Origin: Acetobacteraceae bacterium
GTDB lineage: Bacteria > Pseudomonadota > Alphaproteobacteria > Acetobacterales > Acetobacteraceae
Assembly: GCA_027482245.1 (NCBI GenBank)
Contig: JAIXWG010000015.1
Span: forward strand, 1 to 64,000
Direction: 5' to 3'
Length of the DNA: 64,000 nt
The position numbers and the translations under genes were made by a program. Shown piece after piece: positions 51,346 to 58,385 of the stretch (within the stretch, counting starts at the first letter, position 1; the number at the start of each line of letters is the position of its first letter). Below the pieces are notes generated by a model. The model saw only the letters and a list, made by a program, of their open reading frames with translations, was not told where the DNA came from and made no database searches.

Positions 51346-51719
51346 GGCAACTCCGCCAAACTGGGGGGCAGGCTTGCGGGAAGGCTTCGGTCAGGGTGCG
51401 CGGCACCCACCGCGCGTCCCGGTGCGGGACGCGACGGCCACGGGATCAGGCCGTTGGTCGCCACCGCCCGCGGGCCCGGGCCAGCCCATGGGCGCGCGCC
51501 GGCCGGCCAGGGCGCCGGGGGCGGCCTGCGGCGGGGCGGGCGGAAAGGGGCGGCCAGGATGCCATGGGGTTCGCTAGGCAAAGCCCATGCCAGCGCCCCG
51601 TCCGGCCATTTGCCGGGCCCCCACCAGCCGCGCTGGCCGCCGATGCGGCAGGCCTGCCCGATCCGGAGGCACCCAGGCCCGTTGCGCGCGCGGCGCGGCC
51701 GTGGCCATTCTCCGCCCGC
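51346..51719. other. Divergent spacer between catabolic operon and sigma factor gene
   Basis: These 374 bases are extremely GC-rich and hold no gene I can support. They must contain the promoters of the minus-strand 13-gene operon and of the ECF sigma factor. I see a small GGTGC-GCG-GCACC hairpin near 51395-51407 but no clear -35/-10 pair or regulator-sized dyad. Confidence 0.45.
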
Positions 51720-52259
51720 ATGGACGCCGTCACCGACCTGTCACCGCTGCTGTCTGCCGTCGGCCGGGGTGACCGGCACGCGCTGCGGGCGATCTACGAA
51801 CGCCAATCGGTGCGGCTTTTCGGCGTGGCGAACGCCATCCTGCGGGACCGGGATGCGGCGGCGGATGCGCTGCAGGACGCCTTCCTGAAGATCGCCCGGC
51901 GCGCCGACCAGTTCGACCCGGCCCGCGGCGGGGCCGAGGCCTGGCTCGCCGCCATCGTCCGCCATGCGGCGCTCGACCTTGCCCGGGCCCGGGGGCGAGA
52001 GATCCCGACGGATGACCCCGCGCTCGGCGACACCCCCGTCGAATCGGATGCGCTCGACCGCATCGCCGCGCAGGCGGAGGGCGCACGGCTGCGCGAATGC
52101 CTCTCGGGGCTGGAGGAGCGGAACCGGCGGGGCATCCTGCTGGCCTTCGTGCATGGCCTGTCCCATGCCCAGATCGCGGCGCGGCTCGACCTGCCGCTCG
52201 GCACCGTGAAGGCCTGGATCCGGCGCGGCCTGCTGCGGCTGCGGGAGTGCCTGGCATGA
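51720..52259 (+). CDS. ECF-type RNA polymerase sigma factor
   Basis: A 179-residue sigma-70-family factor. Region 2 runs ALRAIYERQSVRLFGVANAI and AADALQDAFLKIARRADQFD. Region 4 ends with LSHAQIAARLDLPLGTVKAW, the -35-recognition helix-turn-helix. It resembles SigK-type ECF factors paired with RskA-like anti-sigma proteins. The gene stop overlaps the anti-sigma start (ATGA). The ATG at 51720 gives a normal length; longer frames upstream lack family sequence. Confidence 0.92.
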   Translation: MDAVTDLSPLLSAVGRGDRHALRAIYERQSVRLFGVANAILRDRDAAADALQDAFLKIARRADQFDPARGGAEAWLAAIVRHAALDLARARGREIPTDDPALGDTPVESDALDRIAAQAEGARLRECLSGLEERNRRGILLAFVHGLSHAQIAARLDLPLGTVKAWIRRGLLRLRECLA

Positions 52260-52942
52260 GCGACCGGATGGAAGACAGGGACGCGCTGGCCGCCGAATAC
52301 GTGCTCGGCACGCTGGAGGCGCGGGAGGCCGCGATGGTCGCCGCCGCCCTGCCGACCGACCCTGCCCTGGCCGAGGCCGTGGCGGCCTGGGAGGCGAAGC
52401 TCGCCCCGCTGACGGCGCTGGCGCCGCCGGAGGCCCCGCCCCCCGACCTCTGGGCCCGCATCGAAGCCGCGCTGGAACCCGCGGCCGCGCCCGCCGTGGC
52501 GGCGTGGTGGCGCCGGCTGCTGGATCCCTGGCGCGCGGGGGCCATCGGCGCCACGGCCGTCGCGGCGGGCCTGGCCGCGGTGATGATCCTGCGTCCGGCG
52601 CCGGAGCCGCGGCTGATGACGGTGCTGCTGACGGATCGCGAACAGCCGGCCTGGCTGGTGGAGGCCGACCGCGCGGGCATCCGCCTCGCCTCCCTCAACA
52701 CCCGCCCGGCGCCGCCGGACCGCGTGCTGGAATTGTGGGCGCTGCCGCAGGGGGCCACGGCGCCGACCTCGCTCGGCCTCATCCCCGCCGATGGCCGCCT
52801 CACCGTCCGCCCCGCCACCATCCGGCCGAGCCCGGGGATGCTGATCGAGATCACGCTGGAGCCGCCGGGCGGGTCGCCGATCGGCCGCCCGACAGGCCCG
52901 ATCCAGTTCATCGGCCGCCTGGCGCTGGCCACGGGTTCGTGA
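52256..52942 (+). CDS. Anti-sigma factor, RskA-like
   Basis: A 228-residue membrane protein. The N-terminal 90 residues (LAAEYVLGTLEAREAAMVAA) form an anti-sigma domain without the zinc HxxxCxxC motif. One transmembrane helix (about residues 92-112) is followed by an extracytoplasmic RskA domain with PDRVLELWALPQGATAP and IEITLEPPGGSPIG. It should hold the sigma factor inactive until an envelope signal causes release. Coupled to the sigma gene by a four-base overlap. Confidence 0.9.
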   Translation: MSDRMEDRDALAAEYVLGTLEAREAAMVAAALPTDPALAEAVAAWEAKLAPLTALAPPEAPPPDLWARIEAALEPAAAPAVAAWWRRLLDPWRAGAIGATAVAAGLAAVMILRPAPEPRLMTVLLTDREQPAWLVEADRAGIRLASLNTRPAPPDRVLELWALPQGATAPTSLGLIPADGRLTVRPATIRPSPGMLIEITLEPPGGSPIGRPTGPIQFIGRLALATGS

Positions 52943-53038
52943 TCGAAATTGTCGCCTAGGGCTGCGTCCGGTCGCGCGCCCGCTCCGTAACGCCGGCAGA
53001 GGGGCCCACCCGGCCCCCGCTGCCAACGGAGAAACGCG

Positions 53039-53860
53039 ATGTCCCCCACCCTGCGCTACAGCATCCTCGCCGCCGGTTTCATCGCCGCCGCGGCCGCCGC
53101 CCCCGCCGGTGCCACGACGCTGATCGGCCTGACCGCCGAGAACAGCCTGGTCCGCATCGATGGGGAGACGCGCCGCGCCAGCGCGCCCGTCCGCATCAGC
53201 GGCGCCGAGGGCCGCGTCATCGGCATCGACCAGCGGCCGCAGGATGGGCGCCTCTATGGCGTGACGGATCGCAGCCAGATCGTGGCGATCGATCCCGCGA
53301 CGGGCCGCGCGACGCAGGTCTCCCGCCTCAACATGCCCTTCGATGGCGGCGGGCGCGCCGTGGTGGATTTCAACCCGGTCGCCAATCGGCTGCGGCTGAT
53401 GGGCATGAACGGCACGAATTTCCGCGTGAACGTCGATACCGGGGAGGTCGTGCGCGACGGCACGCTGAAGTATGGCGAGGGCGCCAATGCCGGCACCATG
53501 CCGCGCATCACGGCCGGCGCCTACACGAACAGCGTCGCCCCGCCCGCCAATGCGCCGGCCGCCGGCCAGCCCGGCGCGCCGACGACGGCGCTCTACACGC
53601 TCGACACCCTGCTCGGCAGCTTCAACCTGCAGGCGCCGCCGAATGACGGCGTGCAGCAGTCCCGCGGCATGGTCGGCATGGCGCTGCCCGCCAGCACGGC
53701 CTTCGACATCCTGACCGATGCGCAGGGGAACAACATGGGCTTCGTGCTGGCCGGCGGCACGCTGCACACCATCGACCTGGCGAATGGCCGCCTGACCGCG
53801 ACGGGCGCGGTGGCGGGCCTTGGCCAGGCTGACGTGATCGACATCGCCGCGATGAAGTGA
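53039..53860 (+). CDS. DUF4394 domain-containing secreted protein
   Basis: A 273-residue protein with a cleavable signal (cleavage near AGA-TTLIG, residue 26). The DUF4394 repeats are visible: LIGLTAENSLVRIDGETRRA, GIDQRPQDGRLYGVTDRSQI, VDFNPVANRLRLMGMNGTNF and a final TLHTIDLANGRLTATGAVAG, suggesting a beta-propeller. Function unknown. It lies 96 bases after the anti-sigma gene and is a likely member of the same regulon, since DUF4394 genes often sit beside such sigma/anti-sigma pairs. Confidence 0.88.
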   Translation: MSPTLRYSILAAGFIAAAAAAPAGATTLIGLTAENSLVRIDGETRRASAPVRISGAEGRVIGIDQRPQDGRLYGVTDRSQIVAIDPATGRATQVSRLNMPFDGGGRAVVDFNPVANRLRLMGMNGTNFRVNVDTGEVVRDGTLKYGEGANAGTMPRITAGAYTNSVAPPANAPAAGQPGAPTTALYTLDTLLGSFNLQAPPNDGVQQSRGMVGMALPASTAFDILTDAQGNNMGFVLAGGTLHTIDLANGRLTATGAVAGLGQADVIDIAAMK

Positions 53861-53915
53861 CGCGGTGAACGAGCCCGCCATGGCCGGCCACCCCTCCCAC
53901 CCCGGCTGGCCATGA

Positions 53916-53962
53916 GGCGGCGGCGGCACATGCCCGCGATGCGGGATCGCGCCGCCGCCGCC
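53916..53962. terminator. Large nested hairpin between convergent genes
   Basis: GGCGGCGGCGGC (53916-53927) pairs perfectly with GCCGCCGCCGCC (53951-53962). Inside it a second hairpin, CCCGC-GAT-GCGGG, lies at 53933-53945. It is midway between the convergent DUF4394 and radical-SAM genes. A bidirectional transcription barrier is the likely role. Confidence 0.65.
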
Positions 53963-54049
53963 ATGCGGGAACCGGGCGCTGCCGTGACACGGCAGGCGGA
54001 AGCGCGGGCCGGGGCAGCAATCCCGGCCTCGCCCTGTTCGGGAGAGAAT

Positions 54050-55300
54050 TCAGAACAGCGACAGCTGCGCGGGCTTCGCCGCGCGGGCAAAGGCGGTTTC
54101 CGGCACCAGAAGGCCGCGCAGCGCCGGCATCTCCAGCCCCTTCGCGCGGTGCCCCGGCAGCAGCACGAAGGGCAGCACCTTGGAGAGCGAGACGCGCAGC
54201 CGCGCCAGATCCTCTGCCCGCACCAGCGTGTGGCGCCGCGCGGCGATCAGCCGGTCCACCGTCTTGGCACCCAGCCCCGGCACGCGCAGCAGCGCCTCCC
54301 TCGGCGCGGTGTTCACATCGACCGGGAAATGCTCCCGGTGCTTCAGCGCCCAGGCGGTCTTGGGATCGAGTTCCAGGTCGAGCATGCCTCCCTCCCCGCC
54401 TGCCATCACCTCCTCCCGCGAGAAGCCGTAGAAGCGCAGCAGCCAGTCGGCCTGGTAGAGGCGGTGTTCGCGCACCAGCGGCGGCGCAATCGGCGGCAGC
54501 AGGCGGGACGCATCGGGGATGGGCGAATAGGCGGAGTAGTAGACGCGGCGCATCCGGTAGCCCGCATAGAGGTCCGTCGCGGTGCCGAGGATGGTGCCGT
54601 CATCCGCGCCATCGGCGCCGACGATCATCTGGGTGGACTGCCCCGCCGGCGCGAAGCGCGGCGGCCGGGCGCGCCGCGCCGTCTTCACCGCATCCTCCCG
54701 CGCCTCGATCCTGCCGCGCAGCCCCGCCATGGCGAGGCGAATGCGCGAAAAGTCCTTCTCGGGCGCCAGCGTCGTCAGGCTTTCCGCCTTGGGCAGCTCC
54801 ACGTTGATGGAAAGCCGGTCGGCATGCCGTCCCGCCTCCTCCAGCAATTCCGGCGCCGCATCCGGAATCGTCTTGAGGTGGATGTAGCCGCGGAAGCCAT
54901 GCTCCTCCCGCAGCGTGCGCGCCACCAGCACCAGCTGCTCCATCGTGTAGTCGGGGGAGCGGATGATGCCGGAGGAGAGGAACAGCCCCTCGATCGTGTT
55001 GCGGCGATAGAAGGCCAGCGTCAGGTCCACCACTTCCCGCACCGTGAAGCGGGCGCGGCGGACGTTGGAGGAAGCGCGGTTCACGCAATAGGCGCAGTCG
55101 AAGACGCAGGCATTCGTCAGCAGGATCTTGAGCAGGGAGATGCAGCGCCCGTCCGGCGCATAGGCGTGGCAGATGCCCGACCCTTCCGTGCTGCCAAGGC
55201 CGCCTTTCAGGCTGTTGCGCTTGGCCGTGCCGGAGGAGGCGCAGGACGCGTCATACTTCGCCGCGTCGGCCAGGATCTCGAGCTTCTCGCGCAGCTCCAT
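54050..55300 (-). CDS. Putative DNA modification/repair radical SAM protein with clamp-binding C-terminus
   Basis: A 416-residue radical-SAM protein of the family named 'putative DNA modification/repair radical SAM protein'. The cluster motif is C65-x3-C69-x2-C72, in LTNACVFDCAYCVNRASSN. A helix-hairpin-helix DNA-binding segment, REALLRVPGLGAKTVDRLIA, is near residue 345. The protein ends QLSLF, a match to the bacterial sliding-clamp-binding pentapeptide. A LexA-type box lies 26-40 bases upstream of the start. The usual companion genes of this family (a second DNA-metabolism protein or a UdgX-like glycosylase) are not adjacent. The chemistry is unknown. Confidence 0.88.
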   Translation of the reverse strand: MELREKLEILADAAKYDASCASSGTAKRNSLKGGLGSTEGSGICHAYAPDGRCISLLKILLTNACVFDCAYCVNRASSNVRRARFTVREVVDLTLAFYRRNTIEGLFLSSGIIRSPDYTMEQLVLVARTLREEHGFRGYIHLKTIPDAAPELLEEAGRHADRLSINVELPKAESLTTLAPEKDFSRIRLAMAGLRGRIEAREDAVKTARRARPPRFAPAGQSTQMIVGADGADDGTILGTATDLYAGYRMRRVYYSAYSPIPDASRLLPPIAPPLVREHRLYQADWLLRFYGFSREEVMAGGEGGMLDLELDPKTAWALKHREHFPVDVNTAPREALLRVPGLGAKTVDRLIAARRHTLVRAEDLARLRVSLSKVLPFVLLPGHRAKGLEMPALRGLLVPETAFARAAKPAQLSLF

Positions 55301-55325
55301 GGGGATCAGAATCCAGAAGGGTTCT

Positions 55326-55340
55326 GTTCATGTTATGTTC
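55326..55340. promoter_or_regulatory. LexA (SOS) box, alphaproteobacterial type
   Basis: GTTC-ATGTTAT-GTTC is an exact GTTC-N7-GTTC direct repeat, the LexA site of alphaproteobacteria. The minus strand offers TTGCGC about 16 bases before TAACAT, and TAACAT lies inside the box, so a bound repressor would block this promoter. The radical-SAM start is 26 bases downstream. Confidence 0.82.
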
Positions 55341-55370
55341 AGACCGCCCGGGCGCAAGGGGGCCGGCGCG

Positions 55371-55553
55371 CTAGCGGATGCGCCAGCGTCGCCACATCGC
55401 GACCCAGGCGCCGAGACCGCCGACGAAGACGGTGGTCGCCACCGCCCAGACGAGCAGGATGACGACCACGGCCTTCACCGGGGAATCCAGGGCCACCATG
55501 GTGCCCGCCAGGTTCGCGGCTTCCGGCAGATGTTCAGCCGATGCGCTGCGCAT
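55371..55553 (-). CDS. Small single-pass membrane protein, unknown
   Basis: A 60-residue product with one hydrophobic helix (about residues 26-50, VKAVVVILLVWAVATTVFVG) and a basic C-terminus (WRRWRIR). The start is backed by an excellent GGGAGGAG ribosome-binding site five bases upstream. No family is recognised. It is 70 bases upstream of the radical-SAM gene on the same strand, but the LexA-type promoter between them suggests separate control. Confidence 0.6.
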   Translation of the reverse strand: MRSASAEHLPEAANLAGTMVALDSPVKAVVVILLVWAVATTVFVGGLGAWVAMWRRWRIR

Positions 55554-55694
55554 GCGTCTCCTCCCGCCCCGATTGGGGCATCAACGCGGCAGCGCGGGAG
55601 TTCCCGCAAGAGGATCGCATTCTTGTGAATGCCACGAGGCCATCGCGCCGCGTTCTTTCCTGTCCGGAAGAACGCCGTCGCGCAATGATACGGG

Positions 55695-55919
55695 ATGAAC
55701 GTCCAGCAAGCCGACAGCATCAGCGCGAACGACGCCCAGAACCCGGCTTCGCCGCCTTCGCTCGAATCCATCCTGGCCGATCTGCGGCGCCTGGCCATCG
55801 GCGCGCTGGATGGCGGACACCCCCTGATCGCTGCCAGGATCGCCGCGACGGCCGACCAGGTCGAGGCCGCCACTTGGCCGCTGCGGCCGGTGCGGCCGCG
55901 CTACGCCGGCGACCGCTGA
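55695..55919 (+). CDS. Small hypothetical protein
   Basis: A 74-residue soluble product with a helical middle (LESILADLRRLAIGALDGGH, then LIAARIAATADQVEAATW). The start has only a weak ACGGG upstream. Codon use follows the GC3 bias of the region, which supports a real gene. No family is recognised. It ends 3 bases before the convergent AraC-type gene. Confidence 0.5.
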   Translation: MNVQQADSISANDAQNPASPPSLESILADLRRLAIGALDGGHPLIAARIAATADQVEAATWPLRPVRPRYAGDR

Positions 55920-55922
55920 CGC

Positions 55923-56717
55923 CTACCGGCGGGCCGCGCCCGGGGTGATGCCGAAGGCCGCGCGGAAGGCGGCGCCGAAGGCCGGCGCGCTGGCATAGCC
56001 CACCGCCGCCGCGGCGCGGGCGGGCGATTCGCCGCTCGCCAGGCGCGATGCCGCCTCCGCCAGCCGCAGCGTCTGCCGCCAGCGCGCGAAGCCCATCCCC
56101 GTCTCCGCCACGAACAGCCGCTCCAGCGTCCTGGGGCTGGCCCCGGCCTCCGCCGCCCAATCCTCCAGCCGCCGGGGGCTGGCGGGGTCCTGGCGCAGCG
56201 CCTCCGCCAGGCGCTTCAGGCGGGCGTCGCGGGGTTCCGGCACCCGGAAGGGCAGCGCGGGGGCGCGGGCGATCTCGTCCAGGATCAGCGCCGCCAGGTG
56301 GCCACCCCGCCCGGCGGGGTCCCATTCCAGCGGCTCCGCGCAGGCGGCCAGGATCAATTCGCGCAGCAGGGGAGAGACGGCGAGCACCGTGGCCTCCCCC
56401 GGCCCCGCCACGGCGGCGTCCTCCCGCAGGAACAGCGCCCGCATGGCGACGCCGCCCTCGGTCGCGACGCGATGAGGCTCCCGCGCCGGCATCCACAGCG
56501 CATGGCCCGGCGGCACGACGAAGCCCGCGGCATCGGTCGCGATCCGCATGGTGCCCCGCGTGGCCCAGAGGAGTTGCGCGCGGTCATGGGCATGGCGGGG
56601 CACGCCCTCCCCTTCCGCATAGTCGCGGGCGAAGGCGGCGAGCGGGCGGTCCACCCCATCCTGGGGCAGGTCGCGGCGCGGGGCGGGCGGGCTCTCGGTT
56701 TGGCGATTTGGCGACAT
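55923..56717 (-). CDS. AraC-family transcriptional regulator
   Basis: A 264-residue regulator with an N-terminal cupin (HAHDRAQLLWATRGTMRIAT, VVPPGHALWMPAREPHRV) and a C-terminal double helix-turn-helix. The latter includes LEDWAAEAGASPRTLERLFV and AAAAVGYASAPAFGAAFRAA, ending GITPGAARR. This arrangement is typical of the NimR/YdeC-like group that controls an adjacent exporter. It is divergent from the MFS gene 69 bases away and very likely regulates it. Confidence 0.9.
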   Translation of the reverse strand: MSPNRQTESPPAPRRDLPQDGVDRPLAAFARDYAEGEGVPRHAHDRAQLLWATRGTMRIATDAAGFVVPPGHALWMPAREPHRVATEGGVAMRALFLREDAAVAGPGEATVLAVSPLLRELILAACAEPLEWDPAGRGGHLAALILDEIARAPALPFRVPEPRDARLKRLAEALRQDPASPRRLEDWAAEAGASPRTLERLFVAETGMGFARWRQTLRLAEAASRLASGESPARAAAAVGYASAPAFGAAFRAAFGITPGAARR

Positions 56718-56786
56718 GGGCTGTCGGGACGTCTCCGTCGCGCCAGCCTAACATGAGCTCCGGCAGGAAACAGCGGAACGGCATCC

Positions 56787-58028
56787 ATGGACGCGGCCCG
56801 GCGGACGATCTGGTTCATCAACGCGGCGCATATCTTCACCCATTACGGGCTGCTGATCCTGGCCACCGCCGTGCTGGGCATCGTGCTGCAGGAACCCGAG
56901 GTCTTCGGCACCGGCTATGGCCCGATCGTGGCGCTCGGCACCGGCATGTTCGTGGTCTACGGCATGGGGTCGCTGCCCATGGGGGCGCTGGCGGACCGCT
57001 TCGGCCGGCCGGCGCTGATGGCGGCCTTCTTCCTCGGCACCGGGGCGGCCATGGTCGCGGCGGGCTTCGCGACGGGGCCCGTCACGCTGGCCCTGGCGCT
57101 GGGCGTCATGGGGGCCTTCAGCGCCATCTACCACCCCATCGGCACGGCGATGCTGGTGGATGCGGCCGGGGAGAGGGTGGGCCGCGCCATGGGCATCAAC
57201 GGCGTCTTCGGCAATGCGGGCGTGGCGCTGGCCCCCGCCGTCACGGCCTTCCTGGCCGCCGCCATCGGCTGGCGCTGGGCCTTCATCATCCCCGGCGTGC
57301 TCTGCCTGGCCGTCGGCCTGCTCTATCTGCGGGAGGGGCCCGAGGACAGCGCCAAGGCCAAGGCGGGCGCCAAACCCTTCCCGGAGATCCCGCCCGCCAT
57401 CGTCCGCCGCGCCGTGGTGGTGCTGATGAGCCTGGCCGCCGTCTCCGGCTTCATCTTCAACGCCTTCACCATCCTGCTGCCGAAGCTGATGGAGGAGCGC
57501 CTGGCCAATTCGCCCGACCTGCTGCCGGTGGTGGGCGTGCTCGCCTTCCTCGCCATCATCTGCGGCGGGATCACGCAGCTGACCGTGGGACGGCTGATCG
57601 ACCGCAATACGCTGAAGCGCGTCTTCCTGCCGCTGGCCTGCGTGCCGCTGCCGGGGCTCGCGCTGCTGTCCTTCCTGGAAGGCTGGGCGGTGCTGCCGGT
57701 CGCCGGCCTGCTGGCGGCGGCCATCTTCGGCCAGGTCACGGTGAACGAGACGATGACCGCCCGCTATGTCGGCCCGAAGCTGCGCACCCGGCTCTACTCC
57801 ATCCGCTTCTTCGTGGGCTTCCTTGGCGCCGCGGCCGCCAGCCCGGTGATTGCCTGGCTGCACGGCACGGCGGGGGGGCTCGGCAGCGTGCTGCTGGTGC
57901 TCTCGGCCTTCGGCGGCGTCACCTTCCTCTGCGCGCTGGCCTTCCCCGACCGGCGGGAGGAACTGTCGCCCGACCTCTGGGCCAGCGCGCCGGAAGCGCC
58001 CAACGCCCTGCCGCAGGCGGCGGAATGA
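56787..58028 (+). CDS. Major facilitator superfamily transporter
   Basis: A 413-residue carrier with twelve predicted helices. The motif-A loop GALADRFGRPALMAAFFLGT follows helix 2, and AIYHPIGTAMLVDAAGERVG resembles fosmidomycin-resistance-type and related exporters. A divergent AraC regulator suggests inducible efflux of a small molecule. A strong hairpin lies 57 bases beyond the stop. Confidence 0.87.
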   Translation: MDAARRTIWFINAAHIFTHYGLLILATAVLGIVLQEPEVFGTGYGPIVALGTGMFVVYGMGSLPMGALADRFGRPALMAAFFLGTGAAMVAAGFATGPVTLALALGVMGAFSAIYHPIGTAMLVDAAGERVGRAMGINGVFGNAGVALAPAVTAFLAAAIGWRWAFIIPGVLCLAVGLLYLREGPEDSAKAKAGAKPFPEIPPAIVRRAVVVLMSLAAVSGFIFNAFTILLPKLMEERLANSPDLLPVVGVLAFLAIICGGITQLTVGRLIDRNTLKRVFLPLACVPLPGLALLSFLEGWAVLPVAGLLAAAIFGQVTVNETMTARYVGPKLRTRLYSIRFFVGFLGAAAASPVIAWLHGTAGGLGSVLLVLSAFGGVTFLCALAFPDRREELSPDLWASAPEAPNALPQAAE

Positions 58029-58084
58029 TGGGAAAAGCCCTTTCCGCTGGCCTTTCGCCCCCTTCCATGCCATAGCCCCGCCCG

Positions 58085-58110
58085 GGCCGGTCCCCGTCGG
58101 GGCCCCGGCC
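58085..58110 (+). terminator. Hairpin after MFS gene
   Basis: GGCCGG-T-CCCC-GTC-GGGG-CC-CCGGCC forms two stacked stems, six and four base pairs, around a small internal bulge. Its position after the MFS stop and well before the pnp leader fits a terminator. No T-run follows. Confidence 0.6.
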
Positions 58111-58385
58111 TTCGCTGCGATGGCAGCGGATGCACCGAGGATGGGCCGTTCCCGGATGGGAGGATGACGGCGCCTCCGGCCACATGGGCGGCCTTCCCAC
58201 TGCGCCGACAACGCGGTGGGCCCTCCGCCTTCCCATGCCGCCCGAGTCGCCGACCATCCCTGTCCGACTGGACAGGAACGACACCGCGCGCATCCGTCTC
58301 CCTCGCATTCAGCCGTCCGCGGGCAACCCGCGCGGGCGGTGTCATGACGTGGCCTCGCATCCGGCGGGGCCGAGAAGGACGACGC
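58111..58385 (+). promoter_or_regulatory. pnp leader region with two perfect hairpins
   Basis: No gene is seen here. Two perfect stems lie in the probable pnp 5' leader: CCTGTCC-GACT-GGACAGG at 58259-58276 and CGCGGG-CAA-CCCGCG at 58318-58332. In E. coli a pnp leader stem is cut by RNase III and then used by PNPase to repress its own synthesis; a similar loop here is inference. rpsO, the usual upstream neighbour, is absent. The ribosome-binding site is AAGGA at 58375-58379. Confidence 0.5.

Noticed and set aside
53916..53962. CRISPR or tandem-repeat array
   Set aside because: The GGC/GCC triplets form a single inverted repeat, with no spaced direct repeats. I saw no CRISPR array anywhere in the window.
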